Shown: positions 8,464 to 15,802 of the stretch, one piece after another
How positions within the stretch are numbered: the first letter of the stretch is position 1
Layout: each line of letters begins with the position of its first letter
Source of the DNA: UBA8904 sp035448625
Lineage (GTDB): Bacteria; Desulfobacterota; Syntrophia; Syntrophales; Smithellaceae
NCBI GenBank assembly: GCA_035448625.1
Contig: DAOTJI010000031.1
Location: 1-28,572 of the forward strand
Length of the DNA stretch: 28,572 nt
Reading direction: 5' to 3'
Program-made: the position numbers and the translations under genes
Notes under the pieces: generated by a model
Told to the model about the DNA's origin: nothing
What the model saw: the letters and a program-made list of their open reading frames with translations, nothing else
Database searches by the model: none

Positions 8464-8822
8464 AGCTCCCCGTACTTTTCTTCCATCCAGCGGTAATCGA
8501 ATATGTGACAGCTTACAAATAAATCGTCAATTTTTTTCAAAGCATCCATGATAAAGCGACCGTCCTTTAAATGGGGAAGCATCTGGAAGGGCTGGTCGAT
8601 CAGAATCATGGCGTCCTTGACCATCGCGGCCCTGAGCAGCATCACGCAAAAACGCTCTTCGGTGCCCAGCGCGGGGTTGCGCCTGAGGGCGATGGACCCG
8701 AGGCCGAATCGCTCCAGGCAAGCCAGTGCGAGCTGCCGTGCCTGCCGCTTGGGCATATTTTCATGATACTGCTTGATCAGGGCGATATTCATGTACACAT
8801 CCTGATTGGATATCAGCGGCAC
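8460..8822 (-). CDS. Degenerate MlaF-like ABC ATPase remnant, lacking Walker A
   Basis: The product resembles only the second half of an ABC ATPase. PLISNQDVYMNIALIKQYHENMP matches the region after the Q-loop; NPALGTEERFCVMLLRAAM sits where the LSGGQ signature should be; DAMILIDQPF replaces Walker B hhhhDEP, so the catalytic Glu is Gln; and VSCHIF may hold the switch His. No Walker A is present, and there is no room for it, because the permease stop is at 8912-8914. No ATG, GTG or TTG exists in this frame between a stop at 9012 and the GTG at 8822, which has GGAGG only two bases upstream. The ATG at 8792 (AGGA, 7-base spacing) is another possible start. The frame stays coding-like up to about 8912. 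It is coupled to mlaD by ATGA. Either a pseudo-ATPase or a decaying gene. Confidence 0.6.
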   Translation of the reverse strand: MPLISNQDVYMNIALIKQYHENMPKRQARQLALACLERFGLGSIALRRNPALGTEERFCVMLLRAAMVKDAMILIDQPFQMLPHLKDGRFIMDALKKIDDLFVSCHIFDYRWMEEKYGEL

Positions 8823-8911
8823 GTCCTCCGATACCGGCGCGGATTGCAGGGGATGGTCCCGCAGAAACTGTTCCTGCGACTGCCGGAGCGTCTCCTCGCT
8901 GTCAAAGTAAT

Positions 8912-9694
8912 TTACAGTAATTTTGTGATTAATGACAGCACCTCTATCATCAGAATTGCCCCAAAAACATTCACCATGCCCTGGGACACCACCACGGGAA
9001 TGCTGGTCAGTTCACGCGACGCCCGCAGACCGAAGCGAATAGGGATCAGCGTGATAAAAAATCCGTAAACGGCGCACTTGCAAAGCGATATGACTATATC
9101 AGAAAAATCCGTGGAATTTAACACAAGATTTGAATAAACATCCATGTTCATCGAGAAAATCACCCGGGCAAACAGAATGCCGCTGGCCAAGAGGACAATG
9201 GAAAAAAGGCTGCTCAACAAAACGATGGAAATAATGCCGTTGATGATGCGCGGCATCACCAGGTAATCGATGATGTCAATGCGGAAAATCTCCAGCGTTC
9301 TGATTTCCCGGTTGACCTTCATCACCGCCATTTCCGTGTTGATCGCGGCGCTCGACCGCAGGGTGATCAGAAGCACCGTTAAAAAAGGTGACAATTCCGT
9401 AACGATCAGGCCCATTAAGACATTCCCGATGAACTGAGTCAGCCCAAGTTCCTTGAGCAGGGTAAATACAACACCAATGAAGAGCGAGCCGAAAAGAATC
9501 GAAACGAGAAGAAAAAGAGGCAAAATCTGCACGGAAGTAAAGTAAATCTGGTTGACAAGGACTTCTCGCATGGCGCTCGAATAGGTTTTTCGCTGAAATA
9601 TCCGAAGAAAGACCTTCCCGGAAAATGCAATGGTTCCGGCAAAGCCGCTGAGCATCCGGATGACCCCATTTCCCAATTTTTCAAAAAATGACAT
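8912..9694 (-). CDS. mlaE: MlaE-family MCE transporter permease
   Basis: This is the inner-membrane permease of an MCE-type lipid ABC transporter. The length (260 residues) and order of segments are typical: an amphipathic N-terminus (FFEKLGNGVIRML), VLVNQIYFTSVQILPLFLLVSILFGSLFIG, the conserved cytoplasmic loop RSSAAINTEMAVMKVNREIRTLEIFRID (ExG-like coupling region that contacts the ATPase) followed by YLVMPRIINGI, and further membrane helices ending in VNVFGAILMIEVLSLITKLL. GGAG lies ten bases before the ATG. It is the first gene of the minus-strand operon mlaE - ATPase-like - mlaD - lipoprotein, divergent from degP. The partner ATPase encoded next is strongly degenerate, so a full MlaF may be supplied from elsewhere. 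Confidence 0.9.
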   Translation of the reverse strand: MSFFEKLGNGVIRMLSGFAGTIAFSGKVFLRIFQRKTYSSAMREVLVNQIYFTSVQILPLFLLVSILFGSLFIGVVFTLLKELGLTQFIGNVLMGLIVTELSPFLTVLLITLRSSAAINTEMAVMKVNREIRTLEIFRIDIIDYLVMPRIINGIISIVLLSSLFSIVLLASGILFARVIFSMNMDVYSNLVLNSTDFSDIVISLCKCAVYGFFITLIPIRFGLRASRELTSIPVVVSQGMVNVFGAILMIEVLSLITKLL

Positions 9695-9753
9695 AGTCTG
9701 TTTGCTCCGTGATGCGGCATCCTAACATAGGACTCGAAAGACTTCAAACCATC

Positions 9754-9780
9754 ATTATAAATACGTTTTACATTGACAAA
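9754..9780 (-). promoter_or_regulatory. Candidate promoter for the MCE operon
   Basis: A perfect TATAAT -10 reads on the minus strand at 9759-9754, giving a leader of about 50 bases before mlaE. The -35 is poor (TTTGTC at 9780-9775, spacer 15). It overlaps the degP promoter on the other strand, so the two could compete or be co-regulated. Confidence 0.35.
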
Positions 9781-9800
9781 CGGATACCTGTCGTTATATT
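9773..9800 (+). promoter_or_regulatory. Sigma70-type promoter for degP
   Basis: TTGACA at 9773-9778, a 16-base spacer and TATATT at 9795-9800 are close to consensus. Transcription would start near 9807, about 60 bases before the degP ATG at 9867. No clear sigmaE-type -35 (GAACTT) is seen, which suggests housekeeping expression. Confidence 0.6.
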
Positions 9801-9866
9801 TAAAAAAATTATGCGTTCCAAAACATCTGAAAAACATCGACAGAAGCGATGTTCCGGAGGAAAAAG

Positions 9867-11333
9867 ATGAAAAGTTCAAATCGAAAAACGTTTTTTATGT
9901 TTCTGATGGCCTTTCTGGTGGCCTTTTTTATCGTTTCGCTCGTGGGCGTTCTAAGATCGTCCTTTACCAGTTCCGGGGCTCCTGAAATCCCCGCCGCCCA
10001 GGCGGTTCCCTCCGCCTCAAACACCTCCGGATCGACGCCCAATTCCTTTTCCGATCTGGTGGAACGCGTGAAACCGGCCGTCGTCAACATCAGCACATCC
10101 AAAACCTTCAAGGGAAGGGGCGGTTTTGGAGCACCTTTCGGCGGATCGCCTTTCGGGGATGATTTCTTTGACCGCTTTTTCGGCGATATGCCCCGCCGGG
10201 ACTTCAAGCAGCGCAGCCTGGGATCGGGATTCATCATCAGCAATGACGGTTACATCTTCACCAACAATCACGTGGTGGAACAGGCGGACAAAATCCGCGT
10301 AAAAATATCCGACGGCAAGGAATATGACGCCAAAGTCATCGGCACGGACGCCAACACGGATATTGCTTTGATTAAAATCAAGCCGGACAACAGCCTGCCG
10401 GTAGCGGATATCGGAGATTCCGAAGCGGTCAAGGTCGGGGAATGGGTGGTCGCGATCGGCAATCCCTTCGGACTGGACGCGACGGTGACGGCGGGCATAG
10501 TCAGCGCCAAGGGAAGGGTCATCGGCGCCGGACCTTATGATAATTTTATACAAACGGACGCTTCGATCAACCCCGGCAACAGCGGAGGTCCGCTGTTCAA
10601 TATGGAAGGGAAAGTCATCGGCATCAATACAGCCATCGTGGCGCAGGGCCAGGGAATCGGCTTCGCGATTCCCATCAACATGGCCAAAAACATTCTGACG
10701 GATCTGAAATCAAAGGGAAAAGTCACGCGCGGCTGGCTGGGAATTTCCGTTCAGGACATCACCGACGACATCGCTCAGAATTTAAACCACAAAAACAAAA
10801 ACGGCGCACTGGTCTCGGATGTCTTCAAGGGAGATCCGGCCGACAAGGCAGGAATCAAAATAGGTGATATTATTATAGAAATTAACGGAAAGCCCGTCAA
10901 AGATACCCACGAACTGCTGCTGATGATCGCCGCCATGAAGGTCGGCCAGAAGATGAATGTCAAGGCGATTCGCGACGGAAAGGAAATGACGTTCCAGGTA
11001 GTCGTGGCGGAACGGAAAGATAATGTGACAATGGCTATGGAAAAATCCAGCCTCGGACATTTCGGTATTGCGGCGCAGGACATTACACCGGAAATGGCCA
11101 AGCAAATGGGAATATCGCGAGACGGCGTCATGGTTACGGACGTTCAGGCCGGAAGCCCGGCCGATGAAGTCGGCATACAGCCCGGGGACATCATTGTCCA
11201 GGTGAACCGCGTCAAAATATCCTCCATGAAGGATTACGTCCGTGAGATTACCAAAGCGGCGCAGAAAAAAAGCGTCACTCTCTTTGTCAAGCGGGGTCGG
11301 TCCGGGTATTCCGTAACGATCCGCATCGATTAA
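9867..11333 (+). CDS. degP: DegP/DegQ-family periplasmic serine protease with two PDZ domains
   Basis: This protease-chaperone degrades misfolded envelope proteins. I start it at 9867, after GGAGG with a six-base spacing, rather than at the in-frame ATG at 9849; this gives 488 residues. The N-terminus is an uncleaved or cleavable membrane signal (FMFLMAFLVAFFIVSLVGVL). A Gly/Phe-rich LA-loop-like segment (residues about 83-110) precedes the trypsin-like domain, with the full triad H135 (TNNHVV), D165 (NTDIALIK) and S239 (NPGNSGGP). PDZ1 (about 280-375, GWLGISVQDI) and PDZ2 (about 395-485, GIAAQDITPEMAKQMG) follow. It forms a single-gene unit with a promoter and a terminator, divergent from the lipid-transport operon. 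Confidence 0.95.
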   Translation: MKSSNRKTFFMFLMAFLVAFFIVSLVGVLRSSFTSSGAPEIPAAQAVPSASNTSGSTPNSFSDLVERVKPAVVNISTSKTFKGRGGFGAPFGGSPFGDDFFDRFFGDMPRRDFKQRSLGSGFIISNDGYIFTNNHVVEQADKIRVKISDGKEYDAKVIGTDANTDIALIKIKPDNSLPVADIGDSEAVKVGEWVVAIGNPFGLDATVTAGIVSAKGRVIGAGPYDNFIQTDASINPGNSGGPLFNMEGKVIGINTAIVAQGQGIGFAIPINMAKNILTDLKSKGKVTRGWLGISVQDITDDIAQNLNHKNKNGALVSDVFKGDPADKAGIKIGDIIIEINGKPVKDTHELLLMIAAMKVGQKMNVKAIRDGKEMTFQVVVAERKDNVTMAMEKSSLGHFGIAAQDITPEMAKQMGISRDGVMVTDVQAGSPADEVGIQPGDIIVQVNRVKISSMKDYVREITKAAQKKSVTLFVKRGRSGYSVTIRID

Positions 11334-11350
11334 AACTCTATTCGCCGGTA

Positions 11351-11379
11351 AAAGGCAGGCCTTCGGGCCTGCCTTTTTT
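11351..11379 (+). terminator. Rho-independent terminator of degP
   Basis: AAAGGCAGGC, a stable TTCG-closed loop and GCCTGCCT are followed by TTTTTT. The stem is 9-10 bp and lies 17 bases after the degP stop, with the PHP-domain gene starting about 30 bases further on. Confidence 0.92.
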
Positions 11380-11410
11380 ATAGCAATCAAGCCCAGAAAA
11401 AGAGGAAGAC

Positions 11411-12475
11411 ATGGACGGAAAGCTGCATGATTACACTGGTGTGATCCATCTGCACTCCTCTTTTTCCTTTGACGGCCACGCGCCGATGGAACAGATCCTT
11501 GCCGCCGCCGAAAAAAACGGTATCGACTTCATCATGCTGACGGATCATGACCATCTGAAGGCCAGGTTTGAAGGATGGGAAGGCTGGCAGAATAAAACCC
11601 TGGTCATTGTCGGGCAGGAAATCGCCCCGAGGTTCAATCACTATCTTGCATTCAACATTCGAGAGCCGGTTTTATGCGCAGGCGACCCCGCAGGGAAAAG
11701 TCCGCAACGCTATATTGACGAAGTGAACCGACAGGGCGGCTTCGGCTTCATCGCCCACCCCGATCATGAGGGAACCCAATTGTTTCACGTGAAACATTAC
11801 AGCTGGAACAACTGGGATGTCCGTGATTTCGCCGGCATCGGCGTCTGGGATTTCATGACGGACTGGCAACAAAGCCTTCGCGGATACGGCAGCGCGCTGC
11901 TGAGCTTTCTTTTCCCCGCCTTTGTTTTGCAAGGGCCCCGCGGGATTACACTGGAAAGATGGGACGCCTTGAATCAAATAAGGAAAACTGTCGGCATTGG
12001 TGAGCTGGACAACCACGCCACCGTGAAAAAGCTTCTGGGAATCCGTTTCGTCGCCTTTCCTTTTCAGCGGGCCTTCGCGTTCATCCGGACGCATGTTCTG
12101 ACGGAAACTGATTTCACCGGGAACAACCAGAAGGACATCGCCACGGTGTGTGAAGCTCTCCTTCAGGGTCGCTGCTATTTTGCCTTGGAATATTTCCGAA
12201 GGTCAAAAGGTTTCCATTTCACGCTGGAACAGGATCAAAAGATTTATCAGATGGGAGAATGCACGTGGCTTGCCTCAGACGCCCGCTTGTCCATCTCCTG
12301 TCCTGCGAAAGCGTTGATCCGCGTCATCAGAAACGGACGGGAGGAATTCGGGGCAATTGGTGATCGGTTAAGCTTAAAAATCGACAAAACCGGAGTTTAC
12401 CGCGTCGAAGCACACCTGAGAGCCGCCGGAAAAACCCGGCCGTGGATTTTTTCCAACCCGATTTTCGTAAATTGA
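11411..12475 (+). CDS. PHP-domain protein (predicted metal-dependent phosphoesterase)
   Basis: The 354-residue protein carries the PHP metal-site motifs: H13 and H15 in GVIHLHSSFSFDG, then DHDH in IMLTDHDHLK (residues 45-48), then E69 in IVGQEIAP, H116 in FGFIAHPDHEG, and a late metal-site candidate DNHA near residue 201. PHP domains hydrolyse phosphate esters with two or three metal ions. The N-terminal 210 residues match this fold. The C-terminal 100 residues (from about HFTLEQDQKIYQMGE to the end) look like a beta-sandwich, as in PHP proteins annotated only as predicted phosphoesterases. It may have been designed to act on a nucleotide or sugar phosphate, but no substrate can be named. The ribosome binding site is AGAGGAAGAC before ATG. 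Confidence 0.8.
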   Translation: MDGKLHDYTGVIHLHSSFSFDGHAPMEQILAAAEKNGIDFIMLTDHDHLKARFEGWEGWQNKTLVIVGQEIAPRFNHYLAFNIREPVLCAGDPAGKSPQRYIDEVNRQGGFGFIAHPDHEGTQLFHVKHYSWNNWDVRDFAGIGVWDFMTDWQQSLRGYGSALLSFLFPAFVLQGPRGITLERWDALNQIRKTVGIGELDNHATVKKLLGIRFVAFPFQRAFAFIRTHVLTETDFTGNNQKDIATVCEALLQGRCYFALEYFRRSKGFHFTLEQDQKIYQMGECTWLASDARLSISCPAKALIRVIRNGREEFGAIGDRLSLKIDKTGVYRVEAHLRAAGKTRPWIFSNPIFVN

Positions 12476-12489
12476 GGCGCCCGGGACGT

Positions 12490-12515
12490 TTTCATCCGGC
12501 TTGTGCCGGGTGAAA
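12490..12515. other. Perfect hairpin between two convergent genes
   Basis: An 11-bp stem (one G-T pair) with the loop TTGT reads TTTCATCCGGC, TTGT, GCCGGGTGAAA. It lies between the PHP gene stop (12475) and the end of the convergent acyl-CoA synthetase (12539). No T run follows on either strand, so it is not a standard intrinsic terminator, but its position suggests a role in ending transcription or protecting 3' ends. Confidence 0.6.
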
Positions 12516-12538
12516 GCATGAAAATACATATTGAGTGG

Positions 12539-14731
12539 TTAATCTTCGGAACCATTCACCTTTTGCCAGAGGGAATACTGGTACATTCTGGAGAGGGACT
12601 TCACCGCTCTTTCCGGACTGGCAAATACAATGCCCTTGTACTTCTGGCCTTCGATTTCGATGACCGTCCGGGTTGTCTCATCGGTAAGCAGATAGACACC
12701 GATCACCGGCTTGTGATATTTTCCCATGATCCGGACGGTTTTTTCTACCAGCCCCTGTTCGTAAATTTTGAGCTGTTCCAGATTATCAGCCACCATTTTC
12801 GGGTCATAGGACTTATCCACCGAGACCGTCGATTCCAAAACCGATTGAACCATTATTTTTCTGCCGATAATGCCCATATGAATAATGGCATCGCATTCTT
12901 CCCACTGCAGCAGCTCTTCGATGATTGCCATATGAATGTCCGTATTCATTTCCGCCACCAGATCCACGGGATTGGCATGGCTCCAGAAAGGCGGCAGCAA
13001 ACCATTGATTTTTTCTATGATTCCTTTTGACAGCTGCGGAACGATCAGGCCGTTTTCCGCGCATAAATCCGAGGCGACGACGCCCCATCCTCCCCCCAGC
13101 GTCAGGATGGCCACCCGGTTTCCGCCAGGCAACGGAAGTGATGAAAAAGCCGCGGATAAATCCAGCAACTCCATAGACTGCCTGGCCAGAATAATACCCG
13201 CCTGCTTGCAGGCCGCGTCAAAAACCTTTGTATTGGATGCCATCGCCCCGGTATGGCTTGCCGCAGCGTGCGCCCCCGCCTGCGTGCGCCCACCCTTCAG
13301 GGTAATGACCGGTTTTTTTCGGCCGACCCGGCGGGCCGATTCAAAAAATCTCCGGCCGTTTTTGACGCTTTCGATATACATGACCACCGTCCTCGTCATG
13401 GGGTCGATTTCGAAGCCATCGAGATAGTCTTCAATGGTGATCATCGCTTCATTGCCGGACCCGCTGAACGCACGGATGCCGATGCCTTCCTTTTCGGCAA
13501 AAGCGAGCAACTGAGTTCCCAGGTTGCCGGATTGCGCGACCAGAACCGTGTCTCCCGGTTTCGGCCGGACATGTGTTCCCGTGCAATACAGGGAGCAGTG
13601 CGGATTGCAGATTCCCATTGTATTGGGGCCCAGAATCAGAATTCCCGCCTCGCGCGCCTTTCTAACAAGATCCTCCTCAAGGGCTTTTCCTTCGGCCCCT
13701 GTTTCCCCGAATCCGGACGAGATGAGCAATACGTTTTTAATCTTCTTGATCCGCAATTCATCGATCACCGGCAGAACTTTCCCCGCAGGAATGGTAATAA
13801 CGGCCAGATCGACCGGGTCTGGAATTTCTGTAACGGTTTTGAAGACTTTCCTTCCCGCAATTTCCCCGCCTCTGGGATTGACCAAATATACCTTTCCGGC
13901 ATAATGGCCTGCGACCACATTGGTGAACATCAACTGCCCCCACTTGCTCAGGTCCGCTGAAGCGCCAATAAAGGCAATGGATCTGGGATAAAACAGACTT
14001 GCAATGGCCATCGGTTCCACGGGAGCGTGCGTGACTTTTCGTAGCCCCCTCTCTCCGAGTACAATCAATGCGTCCACCGCCGTTACCCGGCCGTCGGGCG
14101 ACACCAGCAGAGGATTGATGTCAATTTCTCTGATTTCGGGGATGTTCATGGCTATTTCAGACAGACCCGTCAGAACCCGAATAAGATCGTCCCTATCCGG
14201 AGCCTTTTCTCCGCGGAAATCACCCAGCAGTTTTTTCGCGTGCACCTCGGAAATCATTCGGTTTGCTTCTTCTTCATCAAGGGGAACCAAACGAAACACC
14301 ACGTCACCAATAGCCTCCGTAAAAACCCCTCCGAGGCCGAACATGACGACCGGACCGAACTGCGCGTCAAAAAAGAGGCCGGCCACAAATTCTCTTTTCC
14401 CCTCCAGCATAGGCTGAAGCAGAAAACCTTCCAAATCGTCCCCTGCCGCATCCTTTATATATATGGCGGCCGCCTCAAGGTCATTCTGGGTCTTGATGTT
14501 GAGTTTGACCAGGCCTCTTTCCGTCTTATGGGTCAGCCTGCTGCCTAGACCTTTTAGGACTACCGGGTAGCCCATTTCCCGGGCAATATCACCTATATTG
14601 TTGATATTACTAACTATTTTCTCTTCTACCACGGGAACGCGATACTGCTTCAGAACCAGTTTTGCCTCGGCCTCGGTCAATGCGGCTCTGTTTTCTCCGA
14701 TCGCTTTTGCTATGATCTCTGAAGGATTCAT
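12539..14731 (-). CDS. ADP-forming acyl-CoA synthetase, fused beta-alpha subunits
   Basis: Enzymes of this family interconvert acyl-CoA + ADP + phosphate with acid + CoA + ATP, and often conserve energy in fermenters. The 730-residue protein starts at the ATG at 14731 behind GGGAGA. Residues about 1-225 are the ATP-grasp (beta) part: LVLKQYRVPVVEEKIV, GYPVVLKGLGSRLTHKTERG, and EIREIDINPLLVSPDG near its end. Residues about 245-700 are the alpha part: a CoA-binding Rossmann domain (SIAFIGASADLSKWG, VYLVNPRGGEIAGRKV) and the ligase domain with the ASHTGAMAS loop, whose H493 is the expected phosphohistidine. The beta-alpha order is less common than alpha-beta. The acid (acetate, branched or aromatic) is not decided by sequence. 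The reading frame is open into the gap upstream, but that part is not coding for this gene. Confidence 0.88.
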   Translation of the reverse strand: MNPSEIIAKAIGENRAALTEAEAKLVLKQYRVPVVEEKIVSNINNIGDIAREMGYPVVLKGLGSRLTHKTERGLVKLNIKTQNDLEAAAIYIKDAAGDDLEGFLLQPMLEGKREFVAGLFFDAQFGPVVMFGLGGVFTEAIGDVVFRLVPLDEEEANRMISEVHAKKLLGDFRGEKAPDRDDLIRVLTGLSEIAMNIPEIREIDINPLLVSPDGRVTAVDALIVLGERGLRKVTHAPVEPMAIASLFYPRSIAFIGASADLSKWGQLMFTNVVAGHYAGKVYLVNPRGGEIAGRKVFKTVTEIPDPVDLAVITIPAGKVLPVIDELRIKKIKNVLLISSGFGETGAEGKALEEDLVRKAREAGILILGPNTMGICNPHCSLYCTGTHVRPKPGDTVLVAQSGNLGTQLLAFAEKEGIGIRAFSGSGNEAMITIEDYLDGFEIDPMTRTVVMYIESVKNGRRFFESARRVGRKKPVITLKGGRTQAGAHAAASHTGAMASNTKVFDAACKQAGIILARQSMELLDLSAAFSSLPLPGGNRVAILTLGGGWGVVASDLCAENGLIVPQLSKGIIEKINGLLPPFWSHANPVDLVAEMNTDIHMAIIEELLQWEECDAIIHMGIIGRKIMVQSVLESTVSVDKSYDPKMVADNLEQLKIYEQGLVEKTVRIMGKYHKPVIGVYLLTDETTRTVIEIEGQKYKGIVFASPERAVKSLSRMYQYSLWQKVNGSED

Positions 14732-14751
14732 AAATCTCCCTGTCAATTTTT

Positions 14752-14851
14752 NNNNNNNNNNNNNNNNNNNNNNNNNNNNNNNNNNNNNNNNNNNNNNNNN
14801 NNNNNNNNNNNNNNNNNNNNNNNNNNNNNNNNNNNNNNNNNNNNNNNNNNN
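14752..14851. other. Assembly gap of exactly 100 N
   Basis: A run of 100 N is the usual placeholder for a scaffold join of unknown length. It lies between the acyl-CoA synthetase start (14731) and the 3' end of mutM. Genes or promoters could be hidden here, and the true order on the two sides depends on paired-read linkage. Confidence 0.98.
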
Positions 14852-15618
14852 TGACACCGCGGACAGTAAAACGTGCTGCGCCCGCTCTGCCGGATCCGAA
14901 CGATGATCCCGCTGCATCGGGCGCATGCCTCGCCTTCCCTTCCGTACACTTTCAGCTCCTTCTGGTTTTCCCCCGGACAGCCGTAAAGGTCCCGCCAGTC
15001 GGAAATAGACGTCCCCCGCCCGGCAATCGCTTTCCTCAGAATGCGCCGGGCCTGACGAAAAATATTTTTCCAATCGGCTTCTCCAAGCGATGCCGCCGGC
15101 CTGAGCGGTGAGATGCACGCTCCGTGCAGGATCTCGCAGGCGTAAATATTGCCGATGCCGTCTATCGCGTTTTGGTCCATCAACAGAATTTTGACTTGAA
15201 CTTTGCGCCCGGCCTGGCTTTTCATGAATTCCCTGAAATCAAAGCGGCCCATCAGATCACGGGAGGAAACCTCCTGCATGTCATCAACCACCCGGATGGT
15301 CGCAAAGCGACGGGGGTCGACCAGATCGACGCCTCCGCCTTCCAGCGTGACCCGCCATCGCGTATGCGGCTCGCGACCAGCGCCCGTCCTCCAGAACAAC
15401 CGTCCCGACATGCGCAGATGGATGGAAATGGATCTGCCGCCCTCCAGGCGCATCACGACGGTCTTGCCCCGGCGGCAAACCCCGAGAACCCTCAGCCTGC
15501 GGACGCTTGCGATTCCATCGAGTTTGTGATCGCAGGCTTTCGTTGCCAGAATTTTCCTTCCGGCGATTCTCTCCTGCAGCTGACGACACAGCGTTTCAAC
15601 TTCCGGCAGTTCCGGCAT
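14852..15618 (-). CDS. mutM: Formamidopyrimidine-DNA glycosylase (3' end in gap)
   Basis: MutM removes oxidised purines such as 8-oxoguanine from DNA and nicks the abasic site. The N-terminus MPELPEVETL gives the catalytic Pro and Glu (after Met removal), K52 is in VCRRGKTVV, and SIHLRMSGRL, DPRRFATI and NAIDGIGNIYACEIL are family motifs. The zinc finger pairs ACARC with FYCPRC, and the last readable codons give CPRC plus the start of a Gln, so probably only a few residues are lost in the 100-N gap. The helix-two-turn-helix domain (about 130-220) is intact. It diverges from the kamA-like operon. Any genes downstream of it are hidden by the gap. Confidence 0.93.
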
Positions 15619-15706
15619 TCCTTCGTCCTCTTCGCGTCGAAAAAAATTCGTCGATCACTTTTTTAAAAATTTTTTTCATTTTTTCTTTCAAAATGCAAAA
15701 TAAATG

Positions 15707-15734
15707 TTGACAAATTTTTTTGCTTGCGTAAATT
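15707..15734 (+). promoter_or_regulatory. Candidate promoter for the aminomutase operon
   Basis: TTGACA at 15707-15712 is followed after 16 bases by TAAATT (15729-15734, 4/6). The surrounding 15640-15785 is clearly AT-richer than the genes around it. The leader would be about 60 bases, ending in a strong AAGGAGG before the ATG at 15803. Confidence 0.5.
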
Positions 15735-15802
15735 CAAAAATCAATAAAAGTTTTTTTCCGGAAAATTTTTTAAGCGGAAAAACGATTCCGGAAGGAGGAT
15801 GA

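Noticed and set aside
14743..15118. Fused reading of mutM or the acyl-CoA synthetase through the N run
   Set aside because: The frames are open only because N is translated as X; family N- and C-termini place the real ends at 14731 and just inside the gap.
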